Assembly (NCBI RefSeq): GCF_947387555.1
Contig: NZ_CANDNZ010000001.1
Span: forward strand, 558,001-622,000
Direction: 5' to 3'
DNA length: 64,000 nt
Source of the DNA: Thalassomonas sp. RHCl1
GTDB lineage: Bacteria > Pseudomonadota > Gammaproteobacteria > Enterobacterales > Alteromonadaceae
Positions 11,535 to 18,269 of the stretch are shown here, piece by piece (position 1 is the first letter of the stretch; each line of letters begins with the position of its first letter). The notes under the pieces were generated by a model. The model saw only the letters and a program-made list of their open reading frames with translations. It was not told the DNA's origin and searched no databases. A program made the position numbers and the translations under genes.

Positions 11535-11556
11535 GGAGCTGTAGCGCAACAGCTCC
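11535..11556. terminator. Hairpin between convergent ygiF and ion-channel genes
   Basis: GGAGCTGT / ACAGCTCC, an 8-bp perfect stem with a 6-nt loop, lies in the 54-bp gap between two convergent genes. There is no clear T-run, so termination is inferred from position only. Confidence 0.4.
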
Positions 11557-11564
11557 GCTAAAGG

Positions 11565-12035
11565 TTACTTGGATTGCTTTGTTACCAAGAGCTCTATTTT
11601 GTCTGCCAGGAGATCTATTTTTTTCTCAAGTTGCTGGTTATGTTCCAATATCTCGGTATTTTGCTTACGTAATTCCCGGTTTTTGACATTGGTATCGGAA
11701 AAGCCGACAAAGCGGTCGATAAATTGTGCACCAATAAAACCCACCATACCGACACCGATATAAAACATGGCACCGACCACGATCCTTCCCCCCAGGGTGA
11801 CAGGGAAATGATCACCAAAACCTATGGTACTGGCACTCATTTGCAAGGTCCAGAAGGCATCTTTATAGGTCATGATATTGCTGTCCGGGGCTGAAGCTTC
11901 AAACTGCAGCAGTAAAAAAGACAGCGCGGCTATGATGACATACAGGGCGACTAAAGTGATGAGCAGCAGATAACCCGAGTGATAATTTTTTACACCGAAT
12001 TCATCTACGCTATAGGGAGTAAGTTTTGTATTCAT
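11565..12035 (-). CDS. Two-helix potassium-channel-like membrane protein with C-terminal coiled coil
   Basis: 156 residues. Transmembrane helix 1 is at about 21-43. A pore loop carries the selectivity-filter sequence TIGFGD (about 71-76). Helix 2 is at about 85-105, and a charged coiled coil follows (about 115-152). This is the Ion_trans_2 fold of simple K+ channels, with no RCK or cyclic-nucleotide domain. It is the last gene of the PspA-containing unit, 11 bp after the ribbon-helix-helix gene. Its place beside PspA, a membrane-integrity protein, and a polyamine synthase suggests a role in membrane potential or polyamine-sensitive conductance (inference; polyamines block many K+ channels). 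Confidence 0.75.
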   Translation of the reverse strand: MNTKLTPYSVDEFGVKNYHSGYLLLITLVALYVIIAALSFLLLQFEASAPDSNIMTYKDAFWTLQMSASTIGFGDHFPVTLGGRIVVGAMFYIGVGMVGFIGAQFIDRFVGFSDTNVKNRELRKQNTEILEHNQQLEKKIDLLADKIELLVTKQSK

Positions 12036-12046
12036 GGTCCGCGTTC

Positions 12047-12373
12047 TTATTCACTTTTATTGGCGACATGATTGATGAGTTCATCCATCAGTTTTCTTTT
12101 TATTTCCAGCTGCTGTTGTGGCTCAAGCTGGTATTTTTCTGCCAACACCTGGTAATCTTCCGGCCCGAGCGACACGGTTAATCTTGGCCTTTTCGGACGT
12201 TTGTTGGTGGACAAGCCTAAAATAGAACGGATTTGATCCGAAGGGCTGAGGCCAGCCTGCAGTGCTTCCGTTCTGATCGCCAGCTGAATTTTTTCATCCA
12301 TATCAAAGGCAACCTGTACCGCCTTAACGGCTTTGACAGAAGACTGCCATTTTTCGGGGACTTTTCTTGCCAC
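12047..12373 (-). CDS. Small basic protein with two ribbon-helix-helix-like motifs, candidate autoregulator
   Basis: 108 residues, GTG start with GGGAG seven bases upstream, 3 bp after the DUF2491 gene. Two segments each have the strand-helix-helix pattern of MetJ/Arc proteins. The first is VKAVQVAFDMDEKIQLAIRT... with LSPSDQIRSILGL (about 17-55). The second is PRLTVSLGPEDYQVLAEKYQ followed by a final helix (about 62-103). A basic linker (NKRPKRPR) joins them. Two RHH units in one chain could form a pseudo-dimer and bind a short palindrome, and two nearby promoter regions share the palindrome GACATA-N-TATGTC. Family membership is by eye; the regulatory role is inference. Confidence 0.6.
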   Translation of the reverse strand: MARKVPEKWQSSVKAVKAVQVAFDMDEKIQLAIRTEALQAGLSPSDQIRSILGLSTNKRPKRPRLTVSLGPEDYQVLAEKYQLEPQQQLEIKRKLMDELINHVANKSE

Positions 12374-12376
12374 AGT

Positions 12377-13018
12377 TTAACTCCCGGGGTACATATCTAT
12401 GATATCGGTGACAGGGCGATATAAGGTTAAAAACACATCGGTGTCCCCGTCTGACCATACCTCTACTTCAATGCCAAAATCTTGCTCGGCGTCATGTAAC
12501 ACATATTGCTCGAATTGTTCGCCGCTGTCACTACCCTGATAAGCACTGAGGCTTTCACTGCGGTGATCTTTTCGGTGAAAATAGCCGACCACGGCAAAGG
12601 CATTTTGCTGATACTGTTCGCTGGTCCAGCCGCTGGTTTTGGCGGTATCGCTTTGACGCTCAAGAAACGCCTGGCCGGGTTCGTCGAAAATGGTGGCAAA
12701 GCTGTCGAGATCAAACAGGCTTTCCACATCCTGGTGTGCTATTTTCAGGGAAAATTTTAAATAGATCTTATCGTCAACATCAAGGGATAAATAAATCTCG
12801 TTGTCGTTATTGCCCGTCAATACCCATTCGGTCTGGGTATGGTGTTCAAATTCATAGCTGTTGACGTCGCTGACCTGAAACTGCTGCTGCCTGAGGGACT
12901 CGGGTAAGGCAAAACTGTCGGTGAGAACAATAATATCGTCTTTTTTGAGATCTTTTACCGAAGTTAAACTGCGCTGTGGTGTTTGCTCTTTGCCAAAAAC
13001 ACGCTTGAAAAAACTCAT
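12377..13018 (-). CDS. yjfK: DUF2491 family protein (YjfK-like)
   Basis: 213 residues from the ATG at 13018, which has AGGA seven bases upstream; an in-frame ATG at 13033 is less well placed. It is a soluble acidic protein with no signal peptide. It starts MSFFKRVFGKE and ends near LYRPVTDIIDMYPGS, the pattern of the DUF2491/YjfK family encoded next to PspA-like YjfJ in E. coli. Biochemical function unknown. It is separated from pspA by 175 bp containing two strong hairpins, while its downstream spacing is tight (3 bp). Confidence 0.7.
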   Translation of the reverse strand: MSFFKRVFGKEQTPQRSLTSVKDLKKDDIIVLTDSFALPESLRQQQFQVSDVNSYEFEHHTQTEWVLTGNNDNEIYLSLDVDDKIYLKFSLKIAHQDVESLFDLDSFATIFDEPGQAFLERQSDTAKTSGWTSEQYQQNAFAVVGYFHRKDHRSESLSAYQGSDSGEQFEQYVLHDAEQDFGIEVEVWSDGDTDVFLTLYRPVTDIIDMYPGS

Positions 13019-13088
13019 TATTGTGTCCTGCATTAAATGTTGGATTGAACTGCGTTGGGAGGAATGATTTTAGTTCCGATAGCAGTTT

Positions 13089-13130
13089 AGCCGGTTACCC
13101 CAAATGTTAATAATAACGGGGTAACCGGCT
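13089..13130. repeat. 13-bp stem-loop in the pspA-yjfK gap
   Basis: AGCCGGTTACCCC (13089-13101) and GGGGTAACCGGCT (13118-13130) form a perfect 13-bp stem with a 16-nt loop. On the transcribed (minus) strand no T-run follows, so it is more likely an mRNA-stabilising or attenuating hairpin than a strong terminator. Confidence 0.65.
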
Positions 13131-13161
13131 GGTCTTTTTAGCTTTATTAGCTTTGCCTACA

Positions 13162-13193
13162 GGGCAAAGTTAACAATAACAGGGGCTTTGCCC
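13162..13193. repeat. 8-bp stem-loop just after the pspA stop codon
   Basis: GGGCAAAG (13162-13169) and CTTTGCCC (13186-13193) pair immediately after the pspA stop (13194-13196 on the minus strand). With the hairpin at 13089-13130 it could protect the pspA message at its 3' end and raise PspA relative to the downstream products. Confidence 0.55.
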
Positions 13194-13889
13194 TTAGCCT
13201 TTGTTTTGTTTCGCTTTGATGCGATTCAATACCGAGTTGGCGCTATTGTCCGCAGCGCCGATGCCGGCTTCTTTCAGCTGGGCGGCTAACGAGCTGTCGC
13301 TGTTTTCTGACTCAAGTACTTCGGCGGCTTTCATTTGATCATCAAACTTTTGCTGCTTCGCCTTGATACGCTCCAACGAGTCTTTGGCATTTAACAGCTT
13401 AGAGTTGCTCGAAGAGAAGTTGTCGGTGATTGCAGACGTCGCTTTTTGCACGCTTTCCGTGGTTTTAACCATAGACAGCTGACGTTTGTATTCTGCCATC
13501 TGGCGCTCGCTTTTCTTCACCAGCTCTTTTAAGCGGCTGGCATTGGCATCAAAGCTGTCTAATGCCTGTTGCTGATTGGCCAGCTCAGACTCTAAAGTAG
13601 AGATCTTTTCGGCAACCGCCAGGGCAAGCTTTTCATCGCCTTTTTCCAGGGCCTGTCCGGCATAACCTTCGTGCTCAGTGATCTCGCGCTTAAGGCGGTC
13701 AACTTCACGGCTTGCTGCCATTTGCTGGGCCATGACGCCGGTTAAGTCACGCTTGGCCTTGGTCAGGTGATGCTCGGCATCGCGAATTTCCTGTTCAAAA
13801 ATGCGGGTGGAATTCGAGTCGACGATAGCTTCACCAACTTCTGTCGCGCCACCTCGAATAGCTGTCATTATCTTTTTAAAAATACTCAT
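13194..13889 (-). CDS. PspA/IM30 family protein (YjfJ-like)
   Basis: 231 residues from the ATG at 13889, chosen because GAGGAG lies 7 bases upstream. It starts MSIFKKIMTAIRGGATEVGEAIVD: an amphipathic N-terminal helix, then long coiled-coil helices (about 25-170) and a glycine-containing C-terminal tail. This is the ESCRT-III-like PspA/IM30 fold that coats stressed inner membranes. The context (DUF2170 upstream, DUF2491 downstream) marks it as the YjfJ branch rather than the classical pspABC system; no pspB, pspC or pspF is present. It lies 26 bp after the DUF2170 gene. Confidence 0.85.
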   Translation of the reverse strand: MSIFKKIMTAIRGGATEVGEAIVDSNSTRIFEQEIRDAEHHLTKAKRDLTGVMAQQMAASREVDRLKREITEHEGYAGQALEKGDEKLALAVAEKISTLESELANQQQALDSFDANASRLKELVKKSERQMAEYKRQLSMVKTTESVQKATSAITDNFSSSNSKLLNAKDSLERIKAKQQKFDDQMKAAEVLESENSDSSLAAQLKEAGIGAADNSANSVLNRIKAKQNKG

Positions 13890-13915
13890 ATTATCACTCC
13901 TCAAAGAATGGTCGC

Positions 13916-14329
13916 TTAAATTAAATATTCACTCATGTCATCGATAACTTCGATGGCATTGTTACTCAGTACCGCCAGTTCGTGCTCTATATCTTCAAAG
14001 GTTGAATTAATAGACAAGGCACCGAAAGTTACGTATTTATCGCCGATTTTAGAAAAGGCGGATAACGGCATCGGGATGTTCATTTCCAGCATGCTTTCAT
14101 GCATATCATGCAGGGCATCCGGTTTTACTTCTTCAACTCCCCATAAATAGGTGATACATAATATTTGATCGTCGGTAACGGAAACAAAAATTGGCAGCTC
14201 TTCACGGCCTGTTACTGTGATCTGTAAAACATCGACTTCACCGGATATCGGCTGACAGTCAAAAACCATACCTGTGTCTGAGTCATCAGCTAAGGTGTTC
14301 AGGTAGTCGGCTATTTTATGAATGTTCAT
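13916..14329 (-). CDS. yjfI: DUF2170 family protein (YjfI-like)
   Basis: 137 acidic residues with an AGGGA ribosome site upstream. It is a soluble alpha/beta protein (VLQITVTGREELPIFVSVTDD, VTFGALS) resembling E. coli YjfI, always found next to PspA-like YjfJ. The fold recalls small secretion-chaperone-like proteins, but no function is established. It is the first gene of a five-gene transcription unit (yjfI, pspA, yjfK, RHH, channel) preceded by two copies of the GACATA-N-TATGTC palindrome. Confidence 0.75.
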   Translation of the reverse strand: MNIHKIADYLNTLADDSDTGMVFDCQPISGEVDVLQITVTGREELPIFVSVTDDQILCITYLWGVEEVKPDALHDMHESMLEMNIPMPLSAFSKIGDKYVTFGALSINSTFEDIEHELAVLSNNAIEVIDDMSEYLI

Positions 14330-14389
14330 TGGATCCCTTATTTGTTATCTAGGCCAAAAGCTTGCGCTTTCAGCGGGTTTTTACTGATC

Positions 14390-14402
14390 GACATATTATG
14401 TC
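14390..14402. promoter_or_regulatory. Operator palindrome copy 1 (yjfI promoter region)
   Basis: GACATATTATGTC: a perfect inverted repeat GACATA-T-TATGTC, about 60 bp upstream of the yjfI start. On the minus strand it forms TTGACA, so it may overlap a -35 element. Confidence 0.7.
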
Positions 14403-14425
14403 AATGAGCTTAAGTTAAACATTAA

Positions 14426-14438
14426 GACATAATATGTC
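14426..14438. promoter_or_regulatory. Operator palindrome copy 2 (yjfI promoter region)
   Basis: GACATAATATGTC: a perfect inverted repeat, 36 bp centre to centre from copy 1. On the minus strand it begins TTGACA, followed after 17 nt by TAACTT, a candidate promoter. Binding here would occlude RNA polymerase. Confidence 0.7.
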
Positions 14439-14493
14439 AAGCGACTATGGATTATTTTTTCACTATTGCTTGTTATTGCTATTTCGATACGGC

Positions 14494-16242
14494 TTACTTT
14501 TGCAAATGGGCCTCGTTTAATCCTTGCTGGTCGCGCCAGGCATTTTGATGCAACTGATACAAGGTATGGCTACCGAGATAGTTTACGTCAACCTGTTCAC
14601 TTTCCAAGTAAAAATCTTTGGGGAAAACAAAAGCGCTTTTAATCATAGCAAGGCTTAACCAGTGGTGGGGCACGGTGAGCTTATTAAGCTGCTCCAGCCT
14701 GGACAGAGGACTTGCCCCCATTTTAGCGGCTATGGTCCAGCCCCACTCGCCGAAGCTGGGAACATTGTCATGGTACTGCTGTACCCGGGGAAAGTCTGCC
14801 GCCGCCAGGGTTTTGCCGATAGAAATAAAGGATTTCTTGGCATGGTAGGGACTGGTTGACTGTATGCCGATAATACCGTCACCGGCGAGCAGTTGTTTTA
14901 ACCGGGCATAAAAATTCACCGAATAGAGCTTGTTTAAATCCGGATGGCTGGGGTCGGGTAAATCGACGATGATGGCATCATAAACCTTGCCCTGCGACAA
15001 TAAGTTATCTATTGCGATAAAGGCATCGCTTTGGATGATTTCCACCCTGGGATCTTGCAGGCTTAGTTCATTTAAGTTGGCGATTTTTTGCGCCAAGGCT
15101 TTTGGTAAACGCTGCTGTGGCTGCTTAAAGAGTTCGAGCAACTGGCTGTCTAAGTCAAGCAGGGTGACATGTTCGGGGGACCACTTCAGAATATCGCGCA
15201 GGGCCAAACCGTCACCACCGCCGATGATCAGGATATTCTCCTGGCGGGCAGAAGCGGCCAATACCGGGGTCACCAGGTAACCGTGGTAAATAAATTCATC
15301 TGACGAGGAAAACTGTAAACGGCCGTTGAGGTAAAAATTGATGATATCTCCCTGCTCCAGCCCCATATGGCGTTGGGTAAAAGTCAGCTGCTGGTAGCGG
15401 GTTTTTTCACTGTACACCACCTGATCAAGATAAAGCAGGTTATTCATCTGGTTAAGCCAACTGTTTCCGTGCTGGTAAATCACCGCGAGCATCACCGCTA
15501 ACGCCAGGTGTAAAGCCACCAGGGTTTTACGCCAGTTGAGTTTTTGCCAGTAGCGCAAGATAAAAAAGCTGCCGGCCAGCAGGTTTAACGCGGCGGTTAA
15601 CGCGGCCGCCTCGCTGATATCTATCGACAGTAAAAAGATGACCCAAATGGCGGCGCCTATGCCGGCACCGATATAATCGGCACCATAGATGGTACCGAGG
15701 TTATTTTTCAGGTGTTTCTGGTGGATTTCTTCCCGGATGCGGGCGATTAACGGGATTTCCATGCCGATAAAAAAGCCGAGTAAGACGCCGAAAAAATAGG
15801 GGCTGTTAAAGGCGATAAAACTTAAGTCTTTAAAAAAGCCGCCTCGGGGCAGAGCATCCGGGGGCAGGGCAAAGGTATCGCTAAGCAGTTGCGGCAGTAT
15901 CTGGGTGGCGCCGATAAAAGCGCTGATGATAATAATGGCGGAGCTGCCAAGCAGGGCGATAGTGATCTCAAGCCAGACAAAACCTTTAAAGGCGCAGGCA
16001 ATTTTACGGGCGGCAAAAGCTCCCAGACCCATAGAAACTATCATCAGGCCTATCATGGTATAGATGGCGCTTTCCATGATGCCCAGCACCCGGCCGGCAT
16101 AATGGGATAACAGGTACTCGTAGATTAAACCACATCCGGCGAGTACCGCCATGGTGAGGATCAGCAGCACATCATCAAGATAATGGCTGCCGGTTTTGCT
16201 GTGGTTTGCTTGTGCTGAACTCAGGCTGTTTACTTCATTCAT
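14494..16242 (-). CDS. Membrane-integrated polyamine aminopropyltransferase (spermidine synthase-like)
   Basis: 582 residues. The N-terminal half (about 25-270) has about seven or eight hydrophobic helices (for example IYEYLLSHYAGRVLG, FFGVLLGFFIGMEIPLIAR). The C-terminal half is a spermidine-synthase Rossmann domain with ILIIGGGDGLALRDI (about 345-360), VTLLDLDSQL and the catalytic DAIIVDLPDPSHPDLNKLYS segment. Such proteins are predicted to make or modify polyamines at the membrane; the amine substrate is unknown. It lies 8 bp after the DUF350 gene and belongs with it and the lipoprotein gene. No separate speE or speD is nearby. Confidence 0.85.
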   Translation of the reverse strand: MNEVNSLSSAQANHSKTGSHYLDDVLLILTMAVLAGCGLIYEYLLSHYAGRVLGIMESAIYTMIGLMIVSMGLGAFAARKIACAFKGFVWLEITIALLGSSAIIIISAFIGATQILPQLLSDTFALPPDALPRGGFFKDLSFIAFNSPYFFGVLLGFFIGMEIPLIARIREEIHQKHLKNNLGTIYGADYIGAGIGAAIWVIFLLSIDISEAAALTAALNLLAGSFFILRYWQKLNWRKTLVALHLALAVMLAVIYQHGNSWLNQMNNLLYLDQVVYSEKTRYQQLTFTQRHMGLEQGDIINFYLNGRLQFSSSDEFIYHGYLVTPVLAASARQENILIIGGGDGLALRDILKWSPEHVTLLDLDSQLLELFKQPQQRLPKALAQKIANLNELSLQDPRVEIIQSDAFIAIDNLLSQGKVYDAIIVDLPDPSHPDLNKLYSVNFYARLKQLLAGDGIIGIQSTSPYHAKKSFISIGKTLAAADFPRVQQYHDNVPSFGEWGWTIAAKMGASPLSRLEQLNKLTVPHHWLSLAMIKSAFVFPKDFYLESEQVDVNYLGSHTLYQLHQNAWRDQQGLNEAHLQK

Positions 16243-16250
16243 GCCCGCAG

Positions 16251-17153
16251 TTAAGCCATCAGGGCGGTCAGGATCAGGGCAATGGAGATACTGATCGCCA
16301 TTTCTATGCTGGCGACACCGATATTATGCTGCTGGTCGACTTCTTCCACCAGATTGATACCCCAGAGAATAATGCGTTTCGCTAACGAGGTTAAGATTGC
16401 CACCAATACCGTCATCACCAAGCCGAAAATTAACCAGCCCAATAAGTTAACCACTAAGGTTTCCGGGCTGTAGCTGAAGAAATAGCTGGCTGCGGTGACC
16501 GCCAATGCCGTACTGATCATTTGCCCGGCATAACGTATGGCAATGGCTAACTGCCCCTGGCTTAACGCTTCCTGCAGGCTGTCGTCCTGGTTGTTTTTGG
16601 CATATTGGCGTTCTTTTAACCGGGTGACGATCACCAGGATGGCTTGTGAGACAACAAAACCGCTGGTAATGGCGATAAAGGTGCTAAGGTCGAGTCCGTC
16701 TACCCATAATAATACCGCGCGGATAATAATGGCGGTGGCAATAGCGCCGGCGGCATCGACCACGCCGATACTGAGGTTTCTCTCTTTGATCAGGGCATTT
16801 TTATCCAGCTGGTTCAGGGCCAGCTTGTCGTGGAAGATGCGGCCGATTTTGATCAGGATTAAACCAAAAACGCCGTATGCCAGCATACCCACGGCTTCAA
16901 CCAAATAGCTGGTGGCGGTTTCCCCGGTTATGGCGCCGGTTAAGACTATACCTAAGGCGGCGACACTGCCGGCGACACTGATGCCAAAGGCAAAGTTATC
17001 TTCTTTGGCGAGTTCTTCGGTGGTATTTACCTTGGCGGATAAACCGGAAACAAAACGCATGGTACCGAGCAAGATAATGGCAATCAGGAGATCGATGGCC
17101 AAATAAGTCAGTAAATCCTGATTTAGCGCGGTGATTTCAATTAATGTATTCAT
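16251..17153 (-). CDS. DUF350 membrane protein with two DUF350 units (YjfL-like, duplicated)
   Basis: 300 residues with about eight membrane helices arranged as two similar halves: GISVAGSVAALGIVLTGAITG in the first and LAIAIRYAGQMISTALAVTA in the second. E. coli YjfL is about half this length (one pair of helix sets), so this is a longer, internally duplicated version. AGGA seven bases upstream of the ATG supports the start. It lies 22 bp after the lipoprotein gene and 8 bp before the spermidine-synthase-like gene, a linkage seen also in other bacteria. Molecular function unknown. Confidence 0.8.
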   Translation of the reverse strand: MNTLIEITALNQDLLTYLAIDLLIAIILLGTMRFVSGLSAKVNTTEELAKEDNFAFGISVAGSVAALGIVLTGAITGETATSYLVEAVGMLAYGVFGLILIKIGRIFHDKLALNQLDKNALIKERNLSIGVVDAAGAIATAIIIRAVLLWVDGLDLSTFIAITSGFVVSQAILVIVTRLKERQYAKNNQDDSLQEALSQGQLAIAIRYAGQMISTALAVTAASYFFSYSPETLVVNLLGWLIFGLVMTVLVAILTSLAKRIILWGINLVEEVDQQHNIGVASIEMAISISIALILTALMA

Positions 17154-17175
17154 TATTATTCCTATTTTCTAATTG

Positions 17176-18153
17176 CTATTTACCGCGGGAAAAACCACGA
17201 GAAGTTTTACTGCTGCTGTTTCTGAAACTGGCATTTCTCGAACTGGCTGATTTTCTTGCGTAGCTGCTTTTACTGCTGCTTTGGGAGCGAAAGCGGTTGG
17301 CACTGCTTTGTGCGGTTTTGCTCTGGCTCGATAAACTGGAAGCGCCGGTGCGGTTTTTACCATAGGCGCTGGTAAATTTTTGCCCGCGCTTGGCAAAAGA
17401 TTTCTTGGTGCGGGCATCTAACCGGGTTTGTTTTTTCAGCTGGCTCGGGGAGCTGTAGCGGGTGCGGCCGTAATCGTTATAATAACTGTAATTGCGGTGT
17501 CTGCCCCAGTCGCCGTAAGAGACGCGGCGGGAGCCGAAGATATCCCCTATCATGGAATACATGCCGTACCAGGCCCAAAAAGACATGCCGTTGCTGCCCG
17601 TGGTCCAGCTGCCGTAGTTGGGGTTGCCGATCAATTGTTCGCCGGTGCCGAAATCCTGGGCATTGTTTGCCTGCTGGCTTTGGGCTTTTGACAATGCGTT
17701 GATACGGGGCAACATGCCGTCAGACATGTCTGCCAGGACGTTAAGGGGGTCGCTTAACGCATCGGAATAAAGCACGGGATCGGCGGCCTGATAGATATTG
17801 AGCAATTCGTCATAGATTGCCTGATTATCGGCAAACATTTCCGGTTGGTTTTTAACCGTGTTCAGGCGGTCGAGAAGGGCCAGATACATAGGTCCCTGCG
17901 TGGTGGCATCTTGTTTAAAGACGTTTACCAGCTCAGCCAATTCCGGTTTGCTTCGGGCGATCTTATCGCCGTACTGGCGGATGAGCTCGGCATTTCTCAC
18001 CTGGCCGTTTTCCAGGGCATCGGCAAGTTGTTGCACCCTGAGTTCAGTGACCGGCAGTTGCCTGGTGACTTGTTCTTTGATGGGGTCACCACAGGCCGTC
18101 AGTAACAGGGTCAGGGCGAAAAAAATGAAGCGAAATTTATGCATTCCTGCCAT
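17176..18153 (-). CDS. Lipoprotein with basic serine-rich tail, head of the DUF350 unit
   Basis: 325 residues from the ATG at 18153, chosen for GAGGAA four bases upstream (an in-frame ATG at 18195 would put a charged stretch before the signal peptide). The signal peptide ends in a lipobox LLTAC|G, so the mature protein is lipid-anchored. The middle (about 30-200) is helical; 185-230 is Tyr/Gly/Trp-rich; the last 95 residues are extremely rich in Ser, Lys and Arg. I do not recognise the family; it holds the position of yjfM in E. coli but does not look like DUF1190. The basic tail could bind the outer-membrane surface, DNA or the cell wall (speculative). Confidence 0.65.
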   Translation of the reverse strand: MAGMHKFRFIFFALTLLLTACGDPIKEQVTRQLPVTELRVQQLADALENGQVRNAELIRQYGDKIARSKPELAELVNVFKQDATTQGPMYLALLDRLNTVKNQPEMFADNQAIYDELLNIYQAADPVLYSDALSDPLNVLADMSDGMLPRINALSKAQSQQANNAQDFGTGEQLIGNPNYGSWTTGSNGMSFWAWYGMYSMIGDIFGSRRVSYGDWGRHRNYSYYNDYGRTRYSSPSQLKKQTRLDARTKKSFAKRGQKFTSAYGKNRTGASSLSSQSKTAQSSANRFRSQSSSKSSYARKSASSRNASFRNSSSKTSRGFSRGK

Positions 18154-18199
18154 GTTTTCCTCAAAAATGCTATGGTTATCGGTAATTAGTACCATTTAC

Positions 18200-18212
18200 G
18201 ACATAATATGTC
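18200..18212. promoter_or_regulatory. Operator palindrome copy 3 (lipoprotein-DUF350-aminopropyltransferase promoter, divergent from glnE)
   Basis: GACATAATATGTC, identical to copy 2 at 14426-14438, lies 47 bp upstream of the lipoprotein start and 58 bp upstream of glnE. It contains TATTAT/ATAAT, so it may cover a -10 element. A 13-bp perfect palindrome shared by the two units argues for one common regulator. Confidence 0.72.
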
Positions 18213-18269
18213 CACTGTTTAATCGCTATCACCCTAATTTACCAATAATTAATGTTAACCGGAGTTCAG

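Noticed and set aside
11535..11556. Attachment site or mobile-element end near ygiF
   Set aside because: The hairpin is a simple intergenic stem between convergent genes; there is no integrase or direct repeat.
14390..14438. The GACATA-N-TATGTC palindromes as terminators
   Set aside because: Short AT-rich stems of 6 bp with a 1-base centre cannot form a terminator hairpin, and they sit at promoter positions upstream of two units.
18195..18252. Starts at 18195 (lipoprotein) and 18252 (glnE)
   Set aside because: Neither has a ribosome site; the ATG at 18153 (GAGGAA) and the GTG at 18270 (GGAG) do, and the lipoprotein signal peptide only makes sense from 18153.
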